Source of the DNA: Leptolyngbyaceae cyanobacterium
GTDB lineage: Bacteria > Cyanobacteriota > Cyanobacteriia > Cyanobacteriales > Aerosakkonemataceae
DNA: 64,000 bases
NCBI GenBank assembly: GCA_036703985.1
Contig: DATNQN010000025.1
Span: 1 to 64,000, forward strand
Direction of reading: 5' to 3'
Below the pieces are notes generated by a model. That model ran no database searches. It saw only the letters and a program-made list of their open reading frames with translations, and had not been told where the DNA came from. The position numbers and the translations under genes are program-made. Of the stretch, positions 26,226 through 34,057 are shown one piece after another. Within the stretch, counting starts at the first letter, position 1, and the number at the start of each line of letters is the position of its first letter.

Positions 26226-27140
26226 ATGGAGATGATTTCGGCAATAGAGAATTTACCGACACAGTTTTACAATTGGAGAAATTATCGCTGTTCTTATGAA
26301 GTGCATAAACCAGACAGTAATAATGGTGTTTCTCTGTTACTGATTCATCCCATTGGCGTTGGCTTATCCCGCAAATTTTGGTCAAGATTCTGCCAGCAAT
26401 GGTATAGTACAAATCATAATAATACTATTTATAATCCCGATTTATTGGGGTGCGGTGATAGCGATATGCCAAGAGTAGCTTATCATCCGATTGATTGGGC
26501 TGCACAGTTGGATTATTTTTTGCAAAATGTGGTACAAAACCCCGTAGTTCTGGTAGTGCAAGGTGCTTTGTTTCCCGTAGCAGTTGAATTAGTGCAGTTG
26601 CAAAAAGAATCTAGTTTAATTCGCGGATTGGTCTTATCTGGGCCTCCCGCTTGGCCTTTAATTACTAATAATACTCCCGATTGGAAACACAAGTTAAATT
26701 GGAATATCTTCGATTCTCCGGTTGGTAGAGGATTTTTTGAATATGCCAGAAGCAGCCGATTTTTGCGTAATTTTTCGATTCGGCAATTGTTTACTGATGC
26801 TAAAGATGTTGACGAACAGTGGTTGAATATGTTGAAAGCGGGGGCGGAAAATGCGGCTAGCCGTCATGCGGTGTTTTCGTTTTTGGCTGGATTTTGGCGA
26901 GTTGATTATCAAAATGCGATCGCAAATATCAACCAACCAACTTTAGTAGTGTTGGGAGAAAAGGCATCAAGCATTAGTCGAGAAGGAAAAAAGGAAACTC
27001 CCGACGAACGTTTGGCTGATTATTTGGGATGTTTGCCAAAAGGTAGAGGGGTAAAGATGGCGGGGAGAAATGTTTTACCTTATGAAGAAACGGCGGAATT
27101 TGTAAATGCGATCGGGCCTTTTATTAATGAGATAGGGTAG
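26226..27140 (+). CDS. Alpha/beta-hydrolase-fold protein without the expected nucleophile serine
   Basis: A 304-residue alpha/beta-hydrolase fold. The early HG-type loop reads LLIHPIGVGLSRKFW. At the nucleophile elbow, normally GxSxG, the sequence is VVQGALFPVAVEL, so Gly appears to stand where Ser is expected. The later acid strand (PTLVVLGEKAS) is present. It may be a non-catalytic member or use another residue. The ATG at 26226 is preferred over the GTG at 26217 because an AAGGG-type site lies just before it. The next gene is a second alpha/beta hydrolase on the same strand. Confidence 0.75.
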   Translation: MEMISAIENLPTQFYNWRNYRCSYEVHKPDSNNGVSLLLIHPIGVGLSRKFWSRFCQQWYSTNHNNTIYNPDLLGCGDSDMPRVAYHPIDWAAQLDYFLQNVVQNPVVLVVQGALFPVAVELVQLQKESSLIRGLVLSGPPAWPLITNNTPDWKHKLNWNIFDSPVGRGFFEYARSSRFLRNFSIRQLFTDAKDVDEQWLNMLKAGAENAASRHAVFSFLAGFWRVDYQNAIANINQPTLVVLGEKASSISREGKKETPDERLADYLGCLPKGRGVKMAGRNVLPYEETAEFVNAIGPFINEIG

Positions 27141-27237
27141 AGGATATTTTTTACCACAGATATCCACAGATAAACACAGATGTAGGCGATAGCCTTGCCG
27201 TAGGCTACACAGATAAGAATTGGATTCGTTTAAATTT

Positions 27238-28092
27238 ATGTCAAAGTTAGAGTTGCAACGTAAAACTTTCATATTTAACCAAATTCACTTTTCCTATTTG
27301 GAGTGGGGAAAGGGAGAACCAGTGTTGTTATTACATGGTTTAGCGGATCATGCTTTGGTTTGGGCTAGTTTGGGGGAATTTTTAGCAGATTCTTATCACT
27401 GTGTAGCGCCAGATATACGGGGTCATGGGGAAAGCAGTAAACCGGAAAGCGGTTATCGCAGTGCGGATATTATCGCTGATTTGGAAGCGCTGATGGATAA
27501 TTTGGGTTGGTCTTCTGCACATATAATTGCCCATTCTTGGATGGGAAAAGTTGCTTGTGTTTGGGCAAGAGAAAATCCCCAAATATTTCGCAGCTTAGTG
27601 TTAATCGATCCGTTTTTTATTGGCAAAATACCTAATTTTACTAAACTGACTTTTCCCTTCTTTTACAAAGTTTTACCATTTCTCAAATGTATTGGGCCAT
27701 TTCCCAGTTACGCCGCCGCCGAACAACTAGCACGTCAACTCAAACAATATAAGGGTTGGAGTGAGTTGCAATCAGCAGTGTTTCAAGCGGGAATGGAAGA
27801 AAAAAAAGATGGAACTTGGGGTAGTAAGTTTGTTGTGCAATGTCGGGATGAAGTTTTTGAAGATGTCATGTTGGTAGCGGGATTAACTGAAACGTTGGAT
27901 GTGCCAACTTTGTTTTTACAACCGGAACAAGGACTTAACCGCAGCGAGTTTCAAATTAAACCTTACCGAACTTATTTGAAAAATATTCGCTTTCAAAAGA
28001 TTCCTGGCAATCATTGGGCTTTTTTGGTAGAACCTGATGCTTTTAATCGGGCTATAGCAGAGTTTTTACAATCACAAAAAGCGAAGGTATAG
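27238..28092 (+). CDS. Alpha/beta hydrolase (serine hydrolase type)
   Basis: A 284-residue hydrolase with the oxyanion loop LLLHGLADHALVW, the conserved PDIRGHGESSKP, the nucleophile elbow AHSWMGK, and a C-terminal catalytic His in PGNHWAFL. It resembles epoxide-hydrolase and haloperoxidase-type relatives, but the substrate is unknown. The ATG at 27238 is chosen; a TTG at 27220 would add six residues. The 97-base gap after the preceding hydrolase contains short cacagata repeats. Confidence 0.82.
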   Translation: MSKLELQRKTFIFNQIHFSYLEWGKGEPVLLLHGLADHALVWASLGEFLADSYHCVAPDIRGHGESSKPESGYRSADIIADLEALMDNLGWSSAHIIAHSWMGKVACVWARENPQIFRSLVLIDPFFIGKIPNFTKLTFPFFYKVLPFLKCIGPFPSYAAAEQLARQLKQYKGWSELQSAVFQAGMEEKKDGTWGSKFVVQCRDEVFEDVMLVAGLTETLDVPTLFLQPEQGLNRSEFQIKPYRTYLKNIRFQKIPGNHWAFLVEPDAFNRAIAEFLQSQKAKV

Positions 28093-28135
28093 TTTTTATT
28101 TTGAGCTAATATTCAACAGAACTTACGTACAGGAT

Positions 28136-28168
28136 AGAAACCCGGTTTCTTGAAGAAACCGGGTTTCT
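28136..28168. terminator. AGAAACCCGGTTTCT palindrome pair between convergent genes
   Basis: agaaacccggtttct followed by agaaaccgggtttct within 33 bases gives a strong hairpin between the convergent hydrolase and cupin genes. The same 15-mer recurs at 38.09 kb and 42.65 kb, so it is an interspersed repeat that may double as a terminator. Confidence 0.65.
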
Positions 28169-28193
28169 GTGTACTCATGGAAAACGCTGTAGT

Positions 28194-28571
28194 TTATTTT
28201 TCCTCAACTGCTTTGCTATCACCAGGCAAAGAAGGCCATCTAACTGTTAAAATTGTTGAGTCATCTTCAGCTAACCAACAGTGGGGTACACCTGGACACC
28301 AAAGCGCGTAATCACCCTCGCAAGATAATAAAATTTCTGAATCTGGAAATTGCAGAAGAAATTTTCCCGAAATCAGAATAGAAAGTGTTGTTGCTTTGGC
28401 ATTGGTCGCCCATTCTTTTCTACCTTCTCCTGCTTTATGAATTGCCCATTTCACTTCTAAAGCAGATGCTGAACGAGGATCATTTTCTGGGCTAATAAAA
28501 TGCCCGATAAACCATCCCCAACGATTTTTTCCTTCTGTTTGGGCATTGCCAAAAGCAACTTTAGACCGCAT
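28194..28571 (-). CDS. Small cupin-fold protein
   Basis: A 125-residue protein with a single cupin-like beta barrel (WATNAKATTLSILISGKFLL, then SCEGDYALWCPGVPHCWLAE). The PGVPHCW element is typical of the second cupin motif, with His as possible metal ligand. The usual HxH of the first motif is absent, so metal binding is doubtful. Related cyanobacterial proteins are often annotated only as cupin-domain or hypothetical. Function unknown. Confidence 0.65.
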   Translation of the reverse strand: MRSKVAFGNAQTEGKNRWGWFIGHFISPENDPRSASALEVKWAIHKAGEGRKEWATNAKATTLSILISGKFLLQFPDSEILLSCEGDYALWCPGVPHCWLAEDDSTILTVRWPSLPGDSKAVEEK

Positions 28572-28838
28572 CTGAAAAGATATTGACCTTTAATCTAATT
28601 GTTTTGTAATTACGTTAAAAGTAAGCAATAATTTTTACTACTTTGAATAGAATAATTGTTTACAATTGCCGCTTTCATCTACCAAAAGCATGGATATAGT
28701 ATTAAATCAACTCGTATTTATCAATACAAAAAGATTTCTGTAAAATATCGCTTTTTTCGATTTGAGAGCCTGCTTGTAGAATTGAATAGCATATAATAAA
28801 CTCTAAAATTGTTGATTTTAATACCAAATAACAATTTT

Positions 28839-29435
28839 ATGGCCAGAGTTTTGTACTATGCACAGCGATCGCCCTACGCCCGGAAAATCCGCATCTTGCT
28901 AGCTGAAAAAAATTTGGATTGCGAGATGAAAGCAACGGATATAATGAATAAATCGGCAGAATTCATTCAAATTTCGCCAATTGGTAAAGTGCCAGTACTG
29001 GTAGATGAAGATAGCACGACGATTTGGGATTCTACTTTGATTATGGAGTATCTGGACGAAACTTATCCAGAACCGAGTTTTTATCCGAGCGATCGCAAAC
29101 AACGCCTGGAGTGTCGCAAATGGGAAGATATCGGGGATACTTTGGCAGATAATGCAGTCGCATTGTGGTATAGAAAGCTGAAAGGCGAGAATGCCGATCC
29201 TAAATATCAAAGTGCGATCGATCGACTTTTACCTGTTTTGGATGAACAATTAACCACCTCTACTTATTTATTAGGAAAAAACTGGACGGCGGCAGATGTT
29301 TCCGCTTTGTGCGCCCTTGGTTATTACACTCTCCGCTTGGGTGAAGATTGGCAACATCAGTATTTGAGATTGGGGCAATGGTTTAAGAATTTGCATCAAA
29401 GGGAATCGGTAAAAACAACTGTTCCTGTGGGGTAA
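28839..29435 (+). CDS. Glutathione S-transferase family protein
   Basis: A 198-residue GST. The N-terminal thioredoxin fold contains YYAQRSPYARKIRILLAEK with an active-site serine candidate in RSPY, the cis-proline in IGKVPVLV, and the gamma-glutamyl-binding DSTLIMEYLDE. The all-helical C-terminal domain follows, with TAADVSALCALGY, the usual capping motif. It probably conjugates or reduces electrophiles with glutathione. The ATG at 28839 fits the family start; an upstream TTG would add ten residues. Confidence 0.88.
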   Translation: MARVLYYAQRSPYARKIRILLAEKNLDCEMKATDIMNKSAEFIQISPIGKVPVLVDEDSTTIWDSTLIMEYLDETYPEPSFYPSDRKQRLECRKWEDIGDTLADNAVALWYRKLKGENADPKYQSAIDRLLPVLDEQLTTSTYLLGKNWTAADVSALCALGYYTLRLGEDWQHQYLRLGQWFKNLHQRESVKTTVPVG

Positions 29436-29452
29436 ATAAATTAACTTTTGTT

Positions 29453-29479
29453 GGTGCGTTATATTTTTTGTAGCGCACC
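29453..29479. terminator. GGTGCG/CGCACC hairpin after the GST gene
   Basis: ggtgcg (29453-29458) and cgcacc (29474-29479) flank an A/T-rich loop 18 bases past the GST stop. It is probably a terminator derived from the GGTGCGTT repeat family. Confidence 0.5.
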
Positions 29480-29675
29480 TCAATTCAATTTACAAACGCA
29501 ATTATTAGAGTAAAATGATAGTGCGATCGCATTTAACTTCAACCAATTACTTATCCTAATGGAAAACGCACTTTTAGAACGAATTAATCAAAAAGAGCGA
29601 TCGCACTTTCTGCCAGATTTCATCAATATAGCTTAACATCTATTTTATAGACGTTCGATCCAGGAACACTTAGTT

Positions 29676-29864
29676 ATGCCAGATACGACAATAAAAGATA
29701 AAGTTCTCAAGGCGGTAGAGGAAATGTCGCCGGACGTTACTTTTGAGGAAGTGATGGAACGCCTTTACTTTTTGTACAAAGTCGAACAAGGTTTAAAGCA
29801 AGTCGAGACAGGTGATATTATTTCTCATGCAGAAGCTAAAAAGCGGATTAAAAAATGGCAATAA
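29676..29864 (+). CDS. Putative antitoxin paired with the RelE/ParE toxin
   Basis: A 62-residue helical protein (FEEVMERLYFLYKVEQGLKQV, then ISHAEAKKRIKKW). Its stop overlaps the toxin gene start by ten bases, the standard arrangement of a type II module. The C-terminal helix, rich in Lys and Ala, is the likely toxin-wrapping part. Position is the main evidence for the function. Confidence 0.72.
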   Translation: MPDTTIKDKVLKAVEEMSPDVTFEEVMERLYFLYKVEQGLKQVETGDIISHAEAKKRIKKWQ

Positions 29865-30166
29865 TAAACTGGACAAGTCAAGCTTTAGCTGATTTGGAAG
29901 CAATTGGTGATTTTATTGCGCGAGATGCACCGAGTTTTGCACAAGTATTTGTAGATCGGGTATTTCAGGCGGTAGAACGTCTGGAAAATTTTCCTCGTTC
30001 AGGACGTATAGTTCCAGAATTTGGTCAAGAAGATATTCGAGAGATTATTTTTGGTAGTTACCGGATTGTATATTTAGTGAGGGAAGATGATCTCAATATT
30101 TTAACAGTGTTTCATTCATCAAGGCTGCTTAGGCTTTCTGACTTAACGAACGAAACTACTGAGTAA
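29855..30166 (+). CDS. RelE/ParE-family toxin
   Basis: A 103-residue ParE/RelE fold protein: INWTSQALADLEAIGDFIA, RLENFPRSGRIVPEF, IREIIFGSYRIVYLV, LTVFHSSRLL. The IREIIFGSYRIVY block and the final HSSR are the family signature. It would inhibit gyrase (ParE) or cleave mRNA on the ribosome (RelE); the conserved residues do not decide between them. It overlaps the antitoxin upstream and its 3' end overlaps the convergent orphan antitoxin gene by 11 bases. Confidence 0.88.
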   Translation: MAIINWTSQALADLEAIGDFIARDAPSFAQVFVDRVFQAVERLENFPRSGRIVPEFGQEDIREIIFGSYRIVYLVREDDLNILTVFHSSRLLRLSDLTNETTE

Positions 30167-30389
30167 AATCGTCCAACTGGGCTAATAAATCTGAAAGTGA
30201 ATCGCGACGCACATTACCTAAAGTATAATCTCGTTCAGACTCTGCCACTTCTTGCAATAGTTGTTCGCGACGCTGCTGTTTGAGTCGCTTATCGGTGATA
30301 TCGATTAGGATAGCTTGTTCATCAGGAGATAGTGCTTCTACTACTTCAATTGCTTTTTGTAAGGTGGATGTTTTTTCTGTCATGTTCAT
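30156..30389 (-). CDS. Orphan antitoxin-like protein
   Basis: A 77-residue acidic helical protein (TLQKAIEVVEALSPDEQAIL, RREQLLQEVAESERDY) of the kind found as antitoxins in cyanobacterial toxin-antitoxin islands. No toxin gene follows it; downstream is only the convergent ParE-type gene. Its first 24 codons and upstream region are duplicated at 31091-31200. Confidence 0.6.
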   Translation of the reverse strand: MNMTEKTSTLQKAIEVVEALSPDEQAILIDITDKRLKQQRREQLLQEVAESERDYTLGNVRRDSLSDLLAQLDDFTQ

Positions 30390-30425
30390 CGGTGCAATTG
30401 GGATAATTCTATTGTAAGCGATCGC
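30316..30425. repeat. 110-bp segment duplicated at 31091-31200
   Basis: This holds the first part of the orphan antitoxin gene and its promoter side. It is about 95% identical (six differences by eye) to 31091-31200, in the same orientation. Confidence 0.8.
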
Positions 30426-30473
30426 GAAGTTCCTAGTATTGCTATTTATTCAAGAAATTGCTAATATTAAAAA

Positions 30474-30737
30474 ATGGCTAAATATTTAACTATTAGTGAA
30501 GCACAAGCAAAACTGCCAGAATTACCAGATGAGTTGACCGACGATCTCGCGATCGTCACCAATCACGGTCAACCTGTGATGGCAGTTATTAGCTACGAAC
30601 AGTTGACATCTCTTTTAGAAACTTTGGATATTCTTTCCGATTCGGAGTTCGCAAATCGGCTGAAAGAAAGTATAGTCCAAGCAGAACGAGGAGAAACAAT
30701 TTCTTGGGAGGAAGCTAAAAGGAAATTAGGACTATGA
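30474..30737 (+). CDS. Phd/YefM-type antitoxin
   Basis: An 87-residue Phd/YefM protein: N-terminal DNA-binding part (YLTISEAQAKLPELPDEL, IVTNHGQPVMAVISYEQL) and an acidic C-terminal helix (SIVQAERGETISWEEAKRKL). Its stop overlaps the ATG of the next gene (ATGA). That gene, the cognate RelE-type toxin, is frameshifted, so this antitoxin has probably outlived its partner. A 57-base upstream segment is similar to the one before the antitoxin at 32707. Confidence 0.85.
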   Translation: MAKYLTISEAQAKLPELPDELTDDLAIVTNHGQPVMAVISYEQLTSLLETLDILSDSEFANRLKESIVQAERGETISWEEAKRKLGL

Positions 30738-31062
30738 CAAGTCCAAATCCAAACCATTCGGAATACACAATTGAATTGACTCCCTTAGCTTTGGAAATGC
30801 TGGCTGAGGTGAAGATAGTCGCGAACAAAAAGCTTTAAGCGATCGCATTGATAAACTCAAAACCGATCCAGACAAACAAGGTAAACCTTTAGTAGATAAC
30901 CTTCAAGGTTATTTTAGCGTGCGGGCTGTCGGTCAGCGCTATCGGATTATTTATAGAGTTGAGCAAGAGCGAGTGGTAGTTTTGGTAGTAGGAGTTGGTA
31001 GGCGAAAAGAGGGTGATAAAAGGGATATTTATACAATTATGGAGCGATTGTTAGGAGAGTAG
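30734..31062 (+). pseudogene. Frameshifted RelE/ParE-family toxin
   Basis: Starts with MTSPNPNHSEYTIELTPLAL and stops early after about 34 codons. Another frame then carries the rest of a RelE-type toxin: REQKALSDRIDKLKTDP, FSVRAVGQRYRIIYRVEQER, VVGVGRRKEGDKRDIY, ending at TAG 31060-31062. A single-base loss near 30808-30815 explains both parts. The two frames together have the full length and conserved residues of the family, so inactivation looks recent. Confidence 0.85.
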
Positions 31063-31090
31063 GGAATTAAGGGCAAATATCTCGGCTAAA

Positions 31091-31200
31091 TGTTCATCGG
31101 GAGATAGTGCTTCTACTACTTCAATTGCTTTTTGTAAGGTGGATGTTTTTTCTGCCATATTTATCGGTGGAATTGGGATAATTTTATTGTAAGCGATCGC
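31091..31200. repeat. Duplicate of 30316-30425 with a truncated antitoxin start
   Basis: Encodes on the minus strand MAEKTSTLQKAIEVVEAL, the beginning of the orphan antitoxin, and then leaves the homology after SPDEH and stops soon after. It follows the broken toxin gene and was probably created by the rearrangement that brought these modules together. Confidence 0.8.
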
Positions 31201-31267
31201 ACTTACTATTATGATATAGAAAAAAGAGCGATCGCGGTGTCGAAAAACTTAAATATAGCAAAGTAAA

Positions 31268-31897
31268 ATGGTTAATACAAATAGCCATCAGCGCCCTTGG
31301 ATTAATCCTCTCATTTATGCTGAAACAGAGCAAATGCTAGTGCGTGGTCGCCAGATATTTGTTGAAAAAGCACTGAAAAATGGATTTACTGAATGTGTAT
31401 TAGCATGGTCTCCCGATCATGGTTACTCGCGAGAAGATAGGTTTTGCAAGCGAGACAATGGCGAGTGGTATTACTCCATTGATAGCCACGGAGGAAATCG
31501 TAGCGAACAGCAAGCAAAATGGCAAGATAGAGTTAACATGCTTGTCGCTTTGATCGTTAACAGAGTTATGCCATTATCGCCAGGTGAATGCAAGTTTTTT
31601 AGGCCAAATGTGAAGCCATTCTCTCAGAGTATTTGGTTGTTTTTTTGGTATAATCAGCCGACTAACAACCTGGTAATTATTAATCCAGGTGATGATGAAT
31701 TGGAAGAAGCTTTGATGTGGGCGTTTGGAATTGATGTCAACGAACGTCGAAGGCTGATTGAATTGCAGAAAAAAATAGAACGGCGTTCGCGGGGTAACTG
31801 TATTTACTGTGGTTGTTGCCTCGATCCTATTAGGCTTTTCGTATTGCGTAAAGATGCTTGCCAAACTTGTGAAAAAGAGCCGCAATTTTTTTATTAA
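31268..31897 (+). CDS. Hypothetical protein with C-terminal zinc ribbon
   Basis: A 209-residue soluble protein that I do not recognise. It has no signal peptide. The last 35 residues contain CIYCGCC and CQTCEKEP, a four-cysteine zinc-ribbon arrangement. The central part (SPDHGYSREDRFCKRDNGEW, then YSIDSHGG) looks like an ordered domain. The location inside a toxin-antitoxin island suggests an accessory gene, but the sequence does not show a role. Confidence 0.6.
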   Translation: MVNTNSHQRPWINPLIYAETEQMLVRGRQIFVEKALKNGFTECVLAWSPDHGYSREDRFCKRDNGEWYYSIDSHGGNRSEQQAKWQDRVNMLVALIVNRVMPLSPGECKFFRPNVKPFSQSIWLFFWYNQPTNNLVIINPGDDELEEALMWAFGIDVNERRRLIELQKKIERRSRGNCIYCGCCLDPIRLFVLRKDACQTCEKEPQFFY

Positions 31898-31948
31898 CAA
31901 TCGAAAATAGCAATTGCTAATAAGTGGATTAATAAAGTTTAATTAAAT

Positions 31949-32596
31949 TTATAATTGCTGAAATTGCGCTAATAACCAAGCGCCAACCTGTGCTTGATTT
32001 TCATCGCGACTACGCCGTAAAGCTTCTTCTAGTAAAGAAATTGGTAATCCAGGTAAAATTTCAGATTGAGTAATGCGCCTACTGCCATTATTAGCGAGAA
32101 TAGCAAAAGCAATAATTTGAGCGTTTTGTACGTCTACTACCCAATATTCAGCAACTTCTAATTCTTCGTAAAGTAATCGTTTTGCTCCTATATCGTCAGC
32201 TAAACTTGTATCGGCAATTTCAATCGCTAAATCTGGTGGTGGAACGTTATCGAGATTAACTACTGCGCTTCCGGTTGGTGCTAATTGCGATCGCTCTCCA
32301 ATATAATAAGATATATCTGGTTGCGCTTCTCTTACTCCAGTTTTTCGGTAGCTACAGTTATCGAGTCCGTTAAGAGCAATAGCTTTGATAGTGCAGAATA
32401 GGTTAATGGCAAAGAAAGTAATTCCATGATCTTTGGCGTGATTTGGCCCAACTCCCATTGTTTCAATCCTCATTTGTCCGTTGCGGTAGTAGCATTTGGC
32501 TTTTTGATAAGCAGGGTCTTGACTTATCTGGATGAATTCATCCCAACTCGCTACTACCCAGGTGTCAGTTGGTAGTTTAGTTTGTAGTGTAGTCAT
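31949..32596 (-). CDS. Uma2-family (DUF820) PD-(D/E)XK endonuclease-like protein
   Basis: A 215-residue Uma2 protein, a family greatly expanded in cyanobacteria. Nuclease-core residues are visible: AQPDISYYIG, PPPDLAIEIADTSL with Asp and Glu, and the Lys in DIGAKRLLYEELEVAEYWVV. The N-terminal part contains the usual GPNHAKDH element. The family is structurally a restriction-endonuclease fold, but the biological role is unknown; it is often linked to mobile elements. Confidence 0.85.
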   Translation of the reverse strand: MTTLQTKLPTDTWVVASWDEFIQISQDPAYQKAKCYYRNGQMRIETMGVGPNHAKDHGITFFAINLFCTIKAIALNGLDNCSYRKTGVREAQPDISYYIGERSQLAPTGSAVVNLDNVPPPDLAIEIADTSLADDIGAKRLLYEELEVAEYWVVDVQNAQIIAFAILANNGSRRITQSEILPGLPISLLEEALRRSRDENQAQVGAWLLAQFQQL

Positions 32597-32632
32597 CGTT
32601 CACCTCTTTCATCATATTATAGGCGATCGCGA

Positions 32633-32689
32633 AGTTCCTAGAATTGATATTTAGTCGAAAATTTGCTAAACTTAAAAAAATCAGCAATT
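32633..32689 (+). promoter_or_regulatory. Upstream segment shared by two antitoxin genes
   Basis: The 57 bases beginning gcgatcgcgaagttcctag resemble 30418-30474 at roughly 85% by eye. Both lie just before a Phd/YefM-type antitoxin gene. This may be a common promoter/operator or a trace of duplication. Confidence 0.55.
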
Positions 32690-32706
32690 GTTATCTAAAT
32701 TAGCTA

Positions 32707-33012
32707 ATGCTGTCTTACAAAATCACATCCCCAACTGATGCAAAAAATGACTTGTTTAAATTGTTAGACCAGGTAGTAGAAAATCATCAGGTCTATATCA
32801 TTAACCGTGGTGAAAGTGAAAATGTAGCATTGATAGCTGAGTCAGATTTGCTAAGTTTAGTTGAGACGGTTTACCTTTTGCGATCGCCTGCAAATGCGCG
32901 TCGGTTAATGGATGCGATCGAAGAGTCTAAAACAGGAAAGATCGAACCGCAAACTATCGCAGAACTTCAACAGGAGTTGGGGATTGACAAAGAAGAAAAA
33001 AAAGAAAGCTGA
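32707..33012 (+). CDS. Phd/YefM-type antitoxin without visible toxin
   Basis: A 101-residue antitoxin: KITSPTDAKNDLFKLLDQVV, VYIINRGESENVALIAESDL, then LLRSPANARRLMDAIEESKT. No YoeB or RelE gene follows. Behind it, in an overlapping frame, is only a 30-codon open stretch (TTG at 32984), so it appears to be solitary. The Lys/Glu-rich tail is unusual for the family. Confidence 0.8.
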   Translation: MLSYKITSPTDAKNDLFKLLDQVVENHQVYIINRGESENVALIAESDLLSLVETVYLLRSPANARRLMDAIEESKTGKIEPQTIAELQQELGIDKEEKKES

Positions 33013-33047
33013 ACCCGATAAAGTATATTTTGATATTCCTGACATTT

Positions 33048-33299
33048 TTAATCCTCCTCATCGGGTAAAGTTTTAATTTCATCCGCAATCAAATCGGGTA
33101 AATCTTCCGTATGTAAGTGCAAGTGAGAGACAGCGCCAGTTAGTTCGGCGAGAATATCGCCTTTTTGGTCATCTGTTAGATTGGGTAATTTTAGTTGCGT
33201 TAATAGAAGTAGCACTGTTTCGCATTCTTCTGCTAATTCGTTTAACAAAACTGAGAGAGTAGAATTAACTTGTAATGGTTTTTCAAGTTTGGAAATCAT
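33048..33299 (-). CDS. Small acidic hypothetical protein
   Basis: An 83-residue, strongly acidic helical protein (LLNELAEECETVLLLLTQL, LPDLIADEIKTLPDEED). There is no recognised family. It follows the MazF-type gene on the same strand after 45 bases and may belong to the same transcript. Confidence 0.5.
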   Translation of the reverse strand: MISKLEKPLQVNSTLSVLLNELAEECETVLLLLTQLKLPNLTDDQKGDILAELTGAVSHLHLHTEDLPDLIADEIKTLPDEED

Positions 33300-33344
33300 T
33301 AGCCGCGCTTTTTAAACTATGGGGAATAATGACATAAATCCTGT

Positions 33345-33692
33345 TTAAGCAATGCCAAGAGATTTTTTCAAAGCCTCTTGTACTAACATCAGAATATCTG
33401 ATGGTAATGTTCCTAACTTTTTTTCAAATACTGATTCACTTACGGTCGCAATTTTATCTGCCCTAATTAAAGATTGCTTTTTCAGACCAGTTTGCGAAAA
33501 TTCGGGATGATTTTCGTCAATTAACACCCAAGTATCCCGCAAATTATCAACAGGTACTTTTGAGAAAATACCTAAAATGATGAATTCTTCTCTATGAACT
33601 GCTAAAATAAGAGCAGGTCTAAGTTTTGTGGAAGTGAGATCGCTAAATGGAAACCGCACTAACCAAATTTCTGTATGATTAGGCTTCGTCAT
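33345..33692 (-). CDS. MazF/PemK-family toxin
   Basis: A 115-residue endoribonuclease-type toxin. Family features: IWLVRFPFSDLTSTKLRPAL, with the conserved Pro-Phe and the Arg-Pro, and SLIRADKIATVSES. MazF enzymes cleave single-stranded mRNA. The start at MTKPNHTE (33692) overlaps the upstream antitoxin by 14 bases; a longer reading would add 11 residues. It is intact. Confidence 0.88.
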   Translation of the reverse strand: MTKPNHTEIWLVRFPFSDLTSTKLRPALILAVHREEFIILGIFSKVPVDNLRDTWVLIDENHPEFSQTGLKKQSLIRADKIATVSESVFEKKLGTLPSDILMLVQEALKKSLGIA

Positions 33693-33864
33693 TGTAAATA
33701 TCTTCCTCTGGATCGTTCCACTCATGAAAACCTGTTTCTGCTAACTGCATCATCGTGAGGTTTTCCACTCTTTCTTCAATATCTGCCATCAGTGCGATAA
33801 TTTGTTCTACAGGTAGCTGGAAAATCATTTCTTTGATTTCTTCTTTAGTTAAATTCAATGTCAT
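33679..33864 (-). CDS. Antitoxin of the MazF-type module
   Basis: A 61-residue helical protein (KEEIKEMIFQLPVEQIIALM, ENLTMMQLAETGFHEW) ending in an acidic tail. It overlaps the toxin start, the usual coupling. Similar short proteins accompany MazF toxins in cyanobacteria. Function rests on position. Confidence 0.75.
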   Translation of the reverse strand: MTLNLTKEEIKEMIFQLPVEQIIALMADIEERVENLTMMQLAETGFHEWNDPEEDIYNDEA

Positions 33865-34057
33865 AATGCTTATTCCTTGAAAGTAAAGTTTATCCTATCC
33901 TCATCTATTTCAATTATCCTACCTCAGTGCCAGGTATCGGAAAGCTAGAATCCTCATAGCTTCGTGGAAATTCCCTCTGTTGTAAATCACAATCTTCTGA
34001 AAGCTTTATATGTTACAGTGTACAAGTCTCAACGGGAAAGAAAAACACCTTACTCCT

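Noticed and set aside
29560-29637. 25-codon frame before the ParE-type module
   Set aside because: It contains a HIP1 site, has no good ribosome site and no conserved features; probably chance.
32984-33076. Small toxin gene overlapping the Phd/YefM antitoxin
   Set aside because: A TTG-initiated frame of 30 codons is present (Lys-rich, then PDKVYFDIPDIF), but it is too short for YoeB or RelE and has no family motif.
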